From Bacillota bacterium (lineage in GTDB: Bacteria; Bacillota; Clostridia; Peptostreptococcales; Anaerovoracaceae): DNA of 64,000 nucleotides. Every line of letters begins with the position of its first letter. Position 1 is the first letter of the stretch. Of the stretch, positions 1-9,231 are shown in pieces. The translations under genes were made by a program, and so were the position numbers. The notes under the pieces are model-generated. The model saw nothing but the letters and a program-made list of their open reading frames with translations. It was not told the origin of the DNA and searched no databases. The stretch lies in assembly GCA_017437745.1 (NCBI GenBank), contig JAFRYI010000009.1:27826-91825 (forward strand). The letters are read 5' to 3'.

Positions 1-347
1 TCCTCGATACCAACATCTGCGAGCAGTCCATATAAAAGCAGAATGATCGATAATACAAGTTCGGAAAACAGCCCGAATTTAAGTGAAAAATTATAATAAG
101 ATGTTTTTTCATCGCGAGAGATATTTTTTGAACAAAAATATAGTATTCCACTTGTAATACCAAGCCCTGAGAACAGAAACACAATATAAAATACGTTAAA
201 GGCGCTTGTGAAAACACCATAATCGTGTTTGGTGAGAAAACGCACGATCAGAATATTTGTCACAAATGCTATGCATTTATTTATAAAAGATGATCCAAGA
301 ATGTGAAAGAAACCATCTTTAAACATTATTTTGATTCGATCAATCAT
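1..347 (-). CDS. wzx: Wzx-like polysaccharide flippase, N-terminal part only
   Basis: The gene runs off the window edge, so only about 115 N-terminal codons are visible. The reading frame opens at an ATG (347-345) behind a purine-rich AGAAAAGAG ribosome site. The peptide begins MIDRIKIMFKDGFFHILGSS, followed by hydrophobic helices around residues 18-40, 45-65 and 85-105. A basic amphipathic start followed by paired membrane helices is typical of the MOP/PST exporters that flip undecaprenyl-linked repeat units across the membrane. Its place at the end of the polysaccharide operon, after a Wzy-like polymerase, fits that job. The DNA is clearly A+T rich. A MATE-type transporter is the main alternative, but the context favours Wzx. 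Confidence 0.75.
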   Translation of the reverse strand, partial: MIDRIKIMFKDGFFHILGSSFINKCIAFVTNILIVRFLTKHDYGVFTSAFNVFYIVFLFSGLGITSGILYFCSKNISRDEKTSYYNFSLKFGLFSELVLSIILLLYGLLADVGIE

Positions 348-368
348 AAATCTCTTTTCTATCAATTG

Positions 369-1616
369 CTATTTCTCAAAACGCTGTTTGATGAATATGT
401 CTATAATGTTTTTTAGTGAATCCTCACGCATTTTATCGATTAGAAAGTATACTCCTAGCATTGCACCAAAAGAAATCGCTGTTAGGTAAGACGAGGAAAC
501 TAGTAATTGACCTAGGGCAAAAGAAGCGAAACAAATCCATATGGTTTGTTGTGCTTCCTCTTTACTACGTTTAACAGCTAAAAATGACTTGCACAAGCCT
601 AAAAGCATTATCACTAATACGGGTATTCCCAACCATCCAAACTGAAACAAAACTTCAATTATAATATTATGACTATACGAACCATATATCTCAGCCATCG
701 TTGTGCGAGAAAAATAGTTAGCCATAAATAATCTGTCACTATACAAGCCATGAATCGAAAACCCTGACTCAACTATTTCACCGAAAAGCTGGCCATAATA
801 CACATCTCTTCCTGACAAATTCAAATTGCCTTCTGCTAAGTATAATAAAGTCCTTGAATCAGGCAAAACACGAAGAGCTAATTTGGCTACAGAAGGCAGA
901 TTAATTATTAACAAAGCAAATGCAATTGCCAAAACTGAAACAACAATAACCCGATTAGCACTAGATTCTGACAATAATTCTATAAAAATTACTGCAATAA
1001 CGAAACAGAGAAAGCAACCTCTGGATCCACAAACAAGGTCAGTAAGAATAATAATCAATAAAGGGATATAAAATAGCGTGCTCTTTTTAATTTGACACAT
1101 GCATATAATTGCTACTGGTACAGTATAATAAGAATATTGCATACTGTATACGCCTGATTTTGTGTAGCAAAGAACCTGAAGCACACTCAGCAAAACACTG
1201 ATATAGATATATGGAGTATATGCTTTAATAAAAGAAGTTAAATCTTCAATTGTAATAAACAAGCATGCTAAGACTACAAGATAACCAAAAGAGTATATTA
1301 TAATTCTGCTAAACAAAATCGATATATCAGGATTAACTATATATGCTATCACATGTAACACTACCCAAACGAGCGAGCATTTTAGCAACTGAATAATCTT
1401 GTTTTTAAAAATAATAATTGCCACTGAAACAATTAGACAAGCTACGGTAGTAATTTTTTGAAGCAAAGTAATAGCAGCTAACTCTTTTCCAAATACTAAC
1501 TGCGATATATTTGAAAGCATTAGGAAAACAATGCCAAAATTAATAAAGAAAACAGTAAATCTTGGTACAAATCCCTTCTTTCCCGTATAAACATTAACTA
1601 CTATTCTCTCACCCAT
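369..1616 (-). CDS. wzy: Wzy-like O-antigen/capsule polymerase (multi-pass membrane protein)
   Basis: This 415-residue, very hydrophobic protein has about ten to twelve predicted membrane segments. A large extracytoplasmic loop (about residues 255-315) ends in SHNIIIEVLFQFGWLGI at about 315-331. The pattern of His-Asn before a Gly-rich helix is the usual signature of the Wzy/WaaL (O-antigen ligase-like) superfamily. An SGR motif lies near 268 and a GSRG near 197. Such proteins join lipid-linked repeat units on the outer face of the membrane. The gene lies 21 nt after the preceding glycosyltransferase and just before wzx, and is A+T rich like them, as serotype-specific genes usually are. Polymerase is preferred over ligase because the operon otherwise lacks one. 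Specificity cannot be read from sequence. Confidence 0.8.
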   Translation of the reverse strand: MGERIVVNVYTGKKGFVPRFTVFFINFGIVFLMLSNISQLVFGKELAAITLLQKITTVACLIVSVAIIIFKNKIIQLLKCSLVWVVLHVIAYIVNPDISILFSRIIIYSFGYLVVLACLFITIEDLTSFIKAYTPYIYISVLLSVLQVLCYTKSGVYSMQYSYYTVPVAIICMCQIKKSTLFYIPLLIIILTDLVCGSRGCFLCFVIAVIFIELLSESSANRVIVVSVLAIAFALLIINLPSVAKLALRVLPDSRTLLYLAEGNLNLSGRDVYYGQLFGEIVESGFSIHGLYSDRLFMANYFSRTTMAEIYGSYSHNIIIEVLFQFGWLGIPVLVIMLLGLCKSFLAVKRSKEEAQQTIWICFASFALGQLLVSSSYLTAISFGAMLGVYFLIDKMREDSLKNIIDIFIKQRFEK

Positions 1617-1636
1617 ACATCATCAATCAAACAATT

Positions 1637-2743
1637 TTATTGCAAATCACTTGCGACCTTTTTGGCGCGTTCGATCCAAAGATTATTGTCTTTAGCAGCT
1701 ACGCATTTCTCAACTTTTTCACTTAATAACGAAGGATTTTTAATTATGTCTTTAATAGCCAATTCAATCGCATTTGCATCATACGGAAAAACCCAACCAA
1801 TTCCATGATCTTCAACAAATCGTCCTATAGCGGTCTTCTGGGTAGCAAAAACTGGTTTTTCATGTGCAAGATATTCAAATGCCTTGAAGGGCATAGCTAC
1901 ATTCATATAAATACTATTTTGAAACATAAGAGAGCATAAATCCGCTTTTTCGTAATATTCTTCAAGTTCTTTGTTTGTCTTATGAATAATATGAATTCTA
2001 TCACATAAATAATCTGTCATTCCGGGTTTGACTAAAACCCATTCAGCTTCTCTACAACAAATCGTTAGTTCGCAGGCAGGAATTCTATTTATTGCTTTAA
2101 CTAATTCTGTGACCTGATAATGATTACCCAATCCTCCAACATAAAAAACTTGCAGCGGTTCCTTTGAAAAATCTCTGTTTTGATAATTCTTTCTATCAAC
2201 CACGATATCGTCAGCTCCAGGAGGCAACTCTGAGGCAATCCTTGTAAGTTCAGGCTCTCCTAACAAATCACAACATTCAATACTCGCAACATATAATTTG
2301 CTTAGGTATTTTTTATACTGTCTTATATCATACTTGTAATTAATCAGTGCCCCCCAGCGTTTCCAAGAAGGAAGGTTTGTGCCATATGTGTCAAATTTCC
2401 AATAAAAATCACAATAGAATAAACCTATTCTAATCCGGTTGTTATTTACAAATTTATAAAAACCAAAATCCATTAACGGATGCGTTGGAAGATGACTAGG
2501 ATCTGTAAGAAGTGTCGGTTCAGTATGACTCTCCGTATACATGAAATCAAATTTATCTCCGGATAGAATACGATTCTTCACTTCTTTTATGAGTTTCTTG
2601 CGTTCTGTAGAATAACCAGTTATAACAAAAACATCATATCCTATATCTTTGAATGCTTGTATCATTTTTTTCGGTCTGAGCATTCTAGCGCCTGCCCCGT
2701 TCTCATCCAATTTATAAGGCAGATAAAAAATACACTTTTTCAT
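1637..2743 (-). CDS. GT-B fold glycosyltransferase (GT4-like)
   Basis: The protein has 368 residues, normal for a GT-B enzyme. The N-terminal half shows alternating strands, and the C-terminal half opens with YVGGLGNHY (about 201-209). It also carries PFKAFEYLAHEKPVFAT (about 285-301), the E-x(7)-E-like nucleotide-sugar binding segment of GT4 enzymes. It probably adds one sugar to the lipid-linked repeat unit on the cytoplasmic side of the membrane. The N-terminal sequence is unlike that of the two neighbouring transferases, so the linkage made should differ. It starts at an ATG 24 nt after the upstream transferase gene. Donor and acceptor cannot be told. Confidence 0.75.
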   Translation of the reverse strand: MKKCIFYLPYKLDENGAGARMLRPKKMIQAFKDIGYDVFVITGYSTERKKLIKEVKNRILSGDKFDFMYTESHTEPTLLTDPSHLPTHPLMDFGFYKFVNNNRIRIGLFYCDFYWKFDTYGTNLPSWKRWGALINYKYDIRQYKKYLSKLYVASIECCDLLGEPELTRIASELPPGADDIVVDRKNYQNRDFSKEPLQVFYVGGLGNHYQVTELVKAINRIPACELTICCREAEWVLVKPGMTDYLCDRIHIIHKTNKELEEYYEKADLCSLMFQNSIYMNVAMPFKAFEYLAHEKPVFATQKTAIGRFVEDHGIGWVFPYDANAIELAIKDIIKNPSLLSEKVEKCVAAKDNNLWIERAKKVASDLQ

Positions 2744-2767
2744 CGTATACTTCCTTACCGTTTTTGT

Positions 2768-3859
2768 TTACCAGCTTTTATTGCTGATGCCTTTTAGAAT
2801 CGTTTCTATATGGGAAAAACACTGATTCATTTCATAGTTGTCAAAAACAAACCTCCGTCCATTTTCGCCCATTCTCAAAGACCTTTGCTTATCGTTATAC
2901 AGCCTGATTATTTGCTCAGCAAGCATCTTTGGATTATTACGATCAACAACTATCGAAGTAGCACCAGGCGAAGTTGCCTCCATAAGCCCCGGAATATCCG
3001 AAATTATTACAGGCACGCCACTAGCCTGAGCCTCTACAGCTGATACGCCAAATGATTCGGATTCAAGTGTAGATGGAATCAATGCAAGATCCATATTAGC
3101 CCACTCATACGCTGCCTGTGGTTGGGAAATATAACCTAACCATGTTGTTATTTTGTCTATTCCCAAAGTTTGAGCTAATAATTTATACTCTTTTTCTTTG
3201 GGACCGCTGCCTGCTATACGAAGCTTGATAGGAATAGCAGTATTACTATAAACTAAGGAAACAGCATGAAGAATATCCTTAATTCCATACTTATCTGAAA
3301 GGCTTTTTACTGTTCCTACTATATAATCTTTATCACCCTCAACACGCATCCTTTTGTTGGGGTTAAATAAGTTTAAGTCCACTCCAAATGGCGTAATTTG
3401 GAAAGTTTTTTTTGTGTACTTACCCGCCTCGTTGGCCATTGCCTTGCTTGTTGACAATAATACAGATGCTTTGCTTAGACTGTACTTCAATAGTGATTTG
3501 TGGAGAATACTCTTTCTTGGGAAATCATATATATCAGCGCCCCAAACCGAAAGGGCATAGTTTCTTATCCCACTTAGGGCTACTGCCGCGCCATAACTTG
3601 TTGCATAGTGTACATTTATTACATCAGGTTTTATATCAAACAGAACCTTTTTAATTCGTTTTCCTGAAATAAGATATCGTAGCTTGTTAAGATCACTTCC
3701 GCCCGCATCTACGCCAATATCAATTAGATGCACTTTGGCGCCCTCGATCTTACCTTGGGTAAATGAAACAACATGAACTTCATGTCCTCTTTGGGCAAAC
3801 CAAACACACCACTTCACGATATGGGAACTATTTGCCGGGCCGATAAAGCAAATCTTCAC
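2768..3859 (-). CDS. Glycosyltransferase family 4
   Basis: A GT4 enzyme of about 363 residues. It begins VKICFIGPANSSHIVKW, an N-terminal Rossmann strand with the Gly-rich turn common to these enzymes. The donor-binding segment ESFGVSAVEAQASGVPVI (about 268-285) has the E-x(7)-E pattern, and DKYGIKDIL near 191 marks the start of the second domain. I chose the GTG at 3859-3857 as start because GGAGG lies 7 nt before it. An upstream in-frame GTG at 3874 would put that ribosome site inside the coding region. The protein probably elongates the repeat unit. The gene sits between the UDP-sugar dehydrogenase and another transferase in the same operon. Confidence 0.8.
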   Translation of the reverse strand: MKICFIGPANSSHIVKWCVWFAQRGHEVHVVSFTQGKIEGAKVHLIDIGVDAGGSDLNKLRYLISGKRIKKVLFDIKPDVINVHYATSYGAAVALSGIRNYALSVWGADIYDFPRKSILHKSLLKYSLSKASVLLSTSKAMANEAGKYTKKTFQITPFGVDLNLFNPNKRMRVEGDKDYIVGTVKSLSDKYGIKDILHAVSLVYSNTAIPIKLRIAGSGPKEKEYKLLAQTLGIDKITTWLGYISQPQAAYEWANMDLALIPSTLESESFGVSAVEAQASGVPVIISDIPGLMEATSPGATSIVVDRNNPKMLAEQIIRLYNDKQRSLRMGENGRRFVFDNYEMNQCFSHIETILKGISNKSW

Positions 3860-3887
3860 AGCGAACACCTCCACAATATGGCTATGC

Positions 3888-5216
3888 TTACAATCTCCAG
3901 AACCTCATTCCGGAAGCCTTCAGTTCATCCATCCTATACAAACTCTTAACGTCTATCAGAACCTTCTCCTCATCAGACAATTCGTCCTTGAATAACGCCT
4001 TAAGTCTCATCATGGACATGGACCTGAACTCATTATGTCCAACAGCAACTATAACGCAATCCGCCTTCGGAATCTGATCAAACGGTACAAGATCCACACC
4101 GTATTCTTTTTTCGCTACTTCCGGGTCAGCCCATGCATCAGTCACGATCGGGTCGATGTTATACTCTTTAAGTCTGTTAATAATATCAACGACCTTGCTG
4201 TTTCTGGTATCCGGGCAGTTTTCTTTAAAGGTTAAGCCAAGAATAACGACGGTGGCTTTCTTGGGCGCTTTACCAGCCTCTATCATCTCCTTGATTGCGG
4301 CGTCAGCAACAAATCCTCCCATACTGTCGTTGACCTGCCTGCCATTAAGAATGATCTGGCTGTGATAACCAAGCTTTTCTGCAGCATTCGTAAGATAGTA
4401 CGGGTCTACGCCTATGCAGTGGCCTCCTACAAGACCCGGTCTGAATCCAAGAGCATTCCACTTTGTATTCATACCTGCAAGAACTTCATCCGTATCTATC
4501 TTAAGCTTGTCGCAGATGATAGCGATCTCATTCATGAACGCTATATTGATGTCTCGCTGGCTGTTTTCAACGACCTTAACAGCTTCCGCTGTCTTAATGT
4601 TGGAGACCGGGAACGTACCGACTTTAATTACGATATCATAGACTTTCTTTATGACAGCAGCAGATTCATCATCCATGCCGGAAACGATCTTTCTTATGTT
4701 TGTAAGAGTATGGACTCTGTCGCCGGGGTTGATCCTTTCCGGAGAATAACCGATCTTCCAGTCTACTCCGCACTTTAATCCGGACTCTTTTTCAATAATG
4801 GGAATACAGATATCTTCTGTTACTCCGGGATAAACGGTGGATTCGAATACAACAATTGAACCGGGTGCAAGATTCTGCCCTACTGTCTTCGAAGCGCCTC
4901 TTACCGGTCCAAGATCCGGGCTGTTATCGTCCTTGACCGGAGTCGGAACTGCAACTATAACAAACTTTGCATCCTTAAGTTTCTTAGGATCTGCAGTAAA
5001 ATCGACCGTTGTGTTTTTTATTGCCTCACCGACTTCGTTCGTAGCATCGATGCCGTTCTTATATTCATTAACACGTTTTTCGTTAATATCAAAACCTATA
5101 ACCTGAACGTGTTTTGCAAACTCAACGGCAAGCGGCATACCAACATAACCAAGACCAACGATTGCAAGCTTCTCTTTTCCGGAAATAAGATCCGAATAAA
5201 TGTTATTGAAATCCAT
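3888..5216 (-). CDS. wbpA: UDP-N-acetylglucosamine 6-dehydrogenase (WbpA/TviB type)
   Basis: This 442-residue NAD-dependent UDP-sugar dehydrogenase oxidises C6 of a UDP-HexNAc to the uronic acid. It shows the Rossmann motif GLGYVG (21-26), ESTVYPG (about 125-131), GYSPERINPGD (about 156-166) and the catalytic Cys in GGHCIGVDPYYL (Cys267). The GYSPERINPG segment and the neighbours point to the WbpA/WbpO/TviB branch rather than UDP-glucose dehydrogenase. The start is the ATG at 5216, preceded by AGAGAGGT; an upstream ATG at 5249 would overlap the aminotransferase gene. With the next three genes it should supply UDP-2,3-diacetamido-2,3-dideoxy-glucuronic acid. UDP-GlcNAc as substrate is inferred from context. 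Confidence 0.85.
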   Translation of the reverse strand: MDFNNIYSDLISGKEKLAIVGLGYVGMPLAVEFAKHVQVIGFDINEKRVNEYKNGIDATNEVGEAIKNTTVDFTADPKKLKDAKFVIVAVPTPVKDDNSPDLGPVRGASKTVGQNLAPGSIVVFESTVYPGVTEDICIPIIEKESGLKCGVDWKIGYSPERINPGDRVHTLTNIRKIVSGMDDESAAVIKKVYDIVIKVGTFPVSNIKTAEAVKVVENSQRDINIAFMNEIAIICDKLKIDTDEVLAGMNTKWNALGFRPGLVGGHCIGVDPYYLTNAAEKLGYHSQIILNGRQVNDSMGGFVADAAIKEMIEAGKAPKKATVVILGLTFKENCPDTRNSKVVDIINRLKEYNIDPIVTDAWADPEVAKKEYGVDLVPFDQIPKADCVIVAVGHNEFRSMSMMRLKALFKDELSDEEKVLIDVKSLYRMDELKASGMRFWRL

Positions 5217-5229
5217 AGTTTTACCTCTC

Positions 5230-6354
5230 TTATTTACTAAGCAGCGCATTGGCTACAGTATCTACCATCTCTTCTGTAAGATAGGGATGCATCGGCAGGC
5301 TCAGAACTCTGTTTGCCGCCTCAACGGCGTTCGGGAACAGTTCGTCATTTAATCCCATCCAGCTGTACGCCTGCTGCTGATGCAGGCCTCTGGGGTAGTA
5401 GACCATCGATGGAATATCCTTTTCTTTCAAATACTTCTGCATTCCATCACGCTCTTCCCTATTATTCAGTAAAATCGTATATTGTGCCCAACTGGAATAG
5501 AATCCTTTCAATATAGTCGGAGTTATGAACTTATCCTTTAGTCTTTCGGTGTACCAACCGGCTGCTTTGTTAACAGCGTCGAGTTCATAATCGACAAATG
5601 CCTTAAACTTGGGCATCAGGATAGCCGCCTGAATAGTATCAAGCCTGGAGTTCATTCCGATCTCCCTATTATCATATTTGTCTACAGGAGACTTGCCTTG
5701 AGCACGAAGCGACCTCAGTCTGGCATCTATCTCATCATCGTCTGTGAAGATAGCTCCGCCATCTCCGTAGCATCCAAGAGGTTTGGCAGGGAAGAACGAT
5801 GTGGCTGAAAGATCGCCAAAAGAACAAGCAAGTTTACCGTTAATGCTTCCACCAAATCCCTGAGCAGCATCTTCAAGGATCTTTAGTCCATATTTTTTTG
5901 CTATAGGTATGATCTTTGTATAGTCTGCCGGTTGTCCGAATAGGTCCACAGGAATAATGACTTTGGGAGATAGTTTGCCTTCAGCGATCGTACGCTTAAT
6001 TGCCTCTTCAAGCGCTTCCGGGGACATGTTGAATGTGGAAAGATCAATGTCTACTAAAACAGGAGTAGCGCCGATTATCGATGCGCACCCTGCTGATGCA
6101 AAATATGTAAAATCTGCTGTAAATACAGCATCCCCAGGACCGATATCCCATGCCATTAACGATAACTGCAAAGCATCGGTTCCATTTCCGCACGCAACAC
6201 AGTGCTTTCTGCCAACATACTCCGCCAGTTTGTTTTCAAGTTCTGATACAGGCTTACCCAAAATGAAAGCCGTACTGTCGATTGCAGCTTGTATACCTGC
6301 ATCAATCTCTGATTTTAGCGCCTTATACTGCGCACCAAGATCCCTAAACTGCAT
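5230..6354 (-). CDS. wbpE: PLP-dependent 3-amino-sugar aminotransferase (WbpE-like, DegT/DnrJ/EryC1)
   Basis: A 374-residue DegT/DnrJ/EryC1/StrS aminotransferase. It shows the PLP-phosphate segment GNGTDAL (about 57-63), the Asp of EDAAQGFGG (Asp162) and the Schiff-base Lys in SFFPAKPLG (Lys191). In the WbpABDE pathway this enzyme transfers an amino group from glutamate to the 3-keto-hexuronate made by WbpB. The gene overlaps the acetyltransferase gene by one base (TAATG), which suggests translational coupling. The SFFPAKPLGCYGDGG segment is typical of the WbpE/WlbC branch. The substrate is inferred from the adjacent genes. Confidence 0.85.
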   Translation of the reverse strand: MQFRDLGAQYKALKSEIDAGIQAAIDSTAFILGKPVSELENKLAEYVGRKHCVACGNGTDALQLSLMAWDIGPGDAVFTADFTYFASAGCASIIGATPVLVDIDLSTFNMSPEALEEAIKRTIAEGKLSPKVIIPVDLFGQPADYTKIIPIAKKYGLKILEDAAQGFGGSINGKLACSFGDLSATSFFPAKPLGCYGDGGAIFTDDDEIDARLRSLRAQGKSPVDKYDNREIGMNSRLDTIQAAILMPKFKAFVDYELDAVNKAAGWYTERLKDKFITPTILKGFYSSWAQYTILLNNREERDGMQKYLKEKDIPSMVYYPRGLHQQQAYSWMGLNDELFPNAVEAANRVLSLPMHPYLTEEMVDTVANALLSK

Positions 6355-6917
6355 TATACTTCCTCCAACCCTTCCTTTCCTTCAATATAAGAACGTCCGC
6401 ATTTTGAACAATGTAGATCGTGGTCCAATAGTTCGCCACATTCGCATGCCCAACCCTTTTGCTTTGCTGGGACACCCAACATCAATGCATGATCCGGAAT
6501 GTTTGTGGTAACAACAGCGCCGGCTCCTATTAATGCCCATTTACCTATTGTGTGTCCACATACTATGGTAGCATTTGCACCTATAGACGCACCCTCTCTA
6601 ACTATTGTTTTTTTATATCCTATATGCCCCTTTGGATATTTAGCTCTGGGGGTAAGATCGTTCGTGAAGACACATGATGGACCGCAAAATACATAATCCT
6701 CTAGTATGACACCTTCATATAGGGAAACATTATTCTGGACCTTAACACCATTGCCGATAGTTACATTATTAGACACGTTCACGTTTTGACCGAATGAACA
6801 ATTCTCCCCTATTCTAGCACCTGATTGAATATGGCAAAAATGCCAGACCTTTGTGCCTTTACCAATTACAACATCATCATCCACAATACTTGTGGGATGA
6901 ACAAAAAAGTCATCCAT
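6354..6917 (-). CDS. wbpD: Left-handed beta-helix N-acetyltransferase with C-terminal zinc ribbon (WbpD-like)
   Basis: The protein has 187 residues. Residues 5-150 are hexapeptide repeats ([IV]-G-x4) of a trimeric left-handed beta-helix acetyltransferase, with the loop [15 protein letters not shown] (about 81-95) characteristic of the WbpD/WlbB family. It would acetylate the 3-amino group of the UDP-hexuronate using acetyl-CoA. After the helix, a short tail has CEC (158-160) and CSKC (170-173), a four-Cys zinc ribbon. Tails of this kind occur in many WbpD homologues. The ATG abuts the stop of wbpB and the stop overlaps wbpE. Confidence 0.85.
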   Translation of the reverse strand: MDDFFVHPTSIVDDDVVIGKGTKVWHFCHIQSGARIGENCSFGQNVNVSNNVTIGNGVKVQNNVSLYEGVILEDYVFCGPSCVFTNDLTPRAKYPKGHIGYKKTIVREGASIGANATIVCGHTIGKWALIGAGAVVTTNIPDHALMLGVPAKQKGWACECGELLDHDLHCSKCGRSYIEGKEGLEEV

Positions 6918-7993
6918 TACTTATCAAACCTTCCTGTGAAATCCGTTGACGCTACATCCTTAAGAGGAAGTTTAACTGGTTTCCCTGTTGCTGCAGACTG
7001 GTATATAGCCAGAATCATCTCAACAGCATTTCTTCCCGCAATTGCATCTATATACGGTTTACGACCCGTTTTTATAGCATCAATTACATCAGCATAAAGA
7101 CTTGTATGACCATTACCATAGACATTCGATGTCTGTTCCTGAAGGCCCTTATTAGCTTTATCATCATCGCTTTCGTCAGCGAAGTTCCACACGTCGATAT
7201 TGTTAGTCGATGTTCCGCCGATCTTTACTGTGCCGTTCTCGCCAAACAGATAAAGCGTTTCCTCCAAGTTTCTAGGATACACATTTACTGTTCCCTCTAT
7301 GGTACCAATAGCTCCGTTCTTGAACTTAACGACAGCCATGCCAACATCTTCACACTCAAGATAGTCGTGAAACTGCTGTTTTGTAACGCCATAAACTTCG
7401 TCTACTTCGTCACCCATCATCCAACGCAGAAGATCTATACCATGTATGCACTGGTTAAATAAGCACCCGCCGTCGGAAGCCCATTTCCCACGCCACGTAG
7501 CCTGGTCATAATACTCGCGTCCCCGATTCCATCTTACGTTTATAGAACCATGTGAGATACGACCAAACCTACCGGCTTCCAGCGCTTTGCGCATTTGCTG
7601 AATGGCAACATTGAACCTATTTTGATGGCATACTGATACGACGACACCTTTTTCAGCACTGCGCCTTACGACTTCCTCTGCATCCTGCATAGACATGGTC
7701 ATAGGCTTCTCAACAATAACGTTTACTCCCTTGTCGATACAGTACAGAGTGATCTCTGCATGTACTCCGCTGTCAGTAGCTATCGCAACCAGTTCTATTT
7801 CAGGGTGCTCCTGAAGCATTTTCTTATAGTCAGTATAACGATCCACTTCTTTTTTATAGCCGGTCTTTTCAAAAAGCTGATCGATCTTTTCCGGAATGAT
7901 GTCACAGGCGGCGACCATTTCCAAATCGTTATTAACTACCGCCTTGATATGGTTTACAGCTATTCGGCCGCAACCTATAAGTGCATATTTCAT
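6917..7993 (-). CDS. wbpB: Gfo/Idh/MocA oxidoreductase, UDP-hexuronate 3-dehydrogenase (WbpB-like)
   Basis: A 358-residue Gfo/Idh/MocA oxidoreductase with an N-terminal NAD-binding fold (GCGRIA, 7-12) and the family motif EKP (95-97). The substrate-domain segment [16 protein letters not shown] includes the W-R-G-x-W seen in WbpB/WlbA. The enzyme oxidises C3 of the UDP-hexuronate, making the keto group aminated by WbpE. In Pseudomonas and Bordetella homologues NADH is recycled with 2-oxoglutarate. The gene is followed directly by wbpD and lies 20 nt after a glycosyltransferase gene. Confidence 0.85.
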   Translation of the reverse strand: MKYALIGCGRIAVNHIKAVVNNDLEMVAACDIIPEKIDQLFEKTGYKKEVDRYTDYKKMLQEHPEIELVAIATDSGVHAEITLYCIDKGVNVIVEKPMTMSMQDAEEVVRRSAEKGVVVSVCHQNRFNVAIQQMRKALEAGRFGRISHGSINVRWNRGREYYDQATWRGKWASDGGCLFNQCIHGIDLLRWMMGDEVDEVYGVTKQQFHDYLECEDVGMAVVKFKNGAIGTIEGTVNVYPRNLEETLYLFGENGTVKIGGTSTNNIDVWNFADESDDDKANKGLQEQTSNVYGNGHTSLYADVIDAIKTGRKPYIDAIAGRNAVEMILAIYQSAATGKPVKLPLKDVASTDFTGRFDK

Positions 7994-8013
7994 TTATATT
8001 CTCTCCTTTCTGT

Positions 8014-9231
8014 CTAAAATATCGTTTCAAATCTCCTAGCCAACTTTTGATATGTAAAGGAATCCTCAATGGCCGTCCGCCCATTCTGACCCATGGCTTG
8101 GAGATCGGTCTGTGACATATCGTAAAGTGCCTGAATTGCCCTGACGACTTCTACCTTATTATTTGGGTCACACTGAAATCCACAATCATATTCTCTGACC
8201 AGAGTATCAGGTGCAACAAAAGCGCACACTATTGGAAGGCCTGCCATCATTGAGTCATACATCTTATTAAGACACAACCCAAACCTATACAATGGCGAAT
8301 CTGCGCCCGTCATATATGAACAATCGAAATGCTTCAACAAATCCGGAACTGCTTTCTTGTTTACTTGAGGTAAGAAGAACACGTTTCTTATTTGCTCGCT
8401 TTCAGCTCTTTCTATAAGCCGTTTCTTCTCTACACCTTCTCCGACAAACACAAAGCATATCTTTATATTTTCAACGAACTCTTTGGCTACATCCAAGGCA
8501 TTATCAAGCGCATTCGACAATGCATGTCCACCGAAATACCCTACAACAAACTGTCCGGCATGCTCTTTGAAAAACTGTTCGTGGACATCGGGGATCTTTT
8601 CTGTGTGTTCCCATTCCTCTGGATCTACACCATTTTGGATATTAATGAACTTATCAGCTCTTAATCCATGACGGACCATATATTCCTTCGTGTAAGGAAG
8701 TAAAGCAACACATTTGTCACAGTGCTTATACGCCGAATTCTCAGCGATCTGCATTATTACGACAAACGGATGGCGTTTCGACATTCCGCCCACTTCATAT
8801 AATGTCGAAGGCCACATATCGTGGACCTCATGGATATATCTTGCCCCGCTTAGTTTTGATATCTTTTGTGCGGCGTAGGTATCTAAAGGATACGTCGATG
8901 AAGCGATCACAACATCAGGACACCATCTGTCTGCTATTTTCCTTGCATTAAAGTATAGTTTTCGAACAAAACGAACCATACTAAGAGCTCGTTTTGCTCC
9001 GTTCCCCAGATACTCCCCTGTCTTTATCCAGCAGTACTCAATTCCATCAATTATTTCTGTTTGAAAATCATCTGATACTTCCGGATTGTTTTTTCTTAAG
9101 TGAGAGTAATCGCCCGCAACGATCGTAACTTTATGACCGAGCTTCACCCATTCTCTTGACAAATAATACGGACGGAATTCCATCCCCATTGTCTGTGATC
9201 CCGCATAATGATCTATGTATAATATATTCAT
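8014..9231 (-). CDS. Glycosyltransferase family 4 (WbuB-like)
   Basis: A 405-residue GT4 protein beginning MNILYIDHYAGSQTMGMEFR. The layout of YYLSREWVKLGHKVTIVAGDYSH and HEVHDMWPSTLYEVGG in the N-terminal domain resembles WbuB-type fucosamine or N-acetyl-amino-sugar transferases. The C-terminal donor site includes SPLYRFGLCLNKMYDSMMAGLPIV near 305-328, though the usual first Glu of E-x(7)-E is not obvious there. The start overlaps the preceding phosphoglycosyl transferase stop by 4 nt (ATGA). This suggests the two act one after the other: the PGT primes undecaprenyl phosphate and this enzyme adds the second sugar. That order is inference. Confidence 0.75.
   Translation of the reverse strand: MNILYIDHYAGSQTMGMEFRPYYLSREWVKLGHKVTIVAGDYSHLRKNNPEVSDDFQTEIIDGIEYCWIKTGEYLGNGAKRALSMVRFVRKLYFNARKIADRWCPDVVIASSTYPLDTYAAQKISKLSGARYIHEVHDMWPSTLYEVGGMSKRHPFVVIMQIAENSAYKHCDKCVALLPYTKEYMVRHGLRADKFINIQNGVDPEEWEHTEKIPDVHEQFFKEHAGQFVVGYFGGHALSNALDNALDVAKEFVENIKICFVFVGEGVEKKRLIERAESEQIRNVFFLPQVNKKAVPDLLKHFDCSYMTGADSPLYRFGLCLNKMYDSMMAGLPIVCAFVAPDTLVREYDCGFQCDPNNKVEVVRAIQALYDMSQTDLQAMGQNGRTAIEDSFTYQKLARRFETIF

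Noticed and set aside
5214..5249. Start of the UDP-sugar dehydrogenase at the ATG 5249
   Set aside because: It would overlap the aminotransferase end, lacks a ribosome site and adds residues not seen in the family; the ATG at 5216 has AGAGAGGT.
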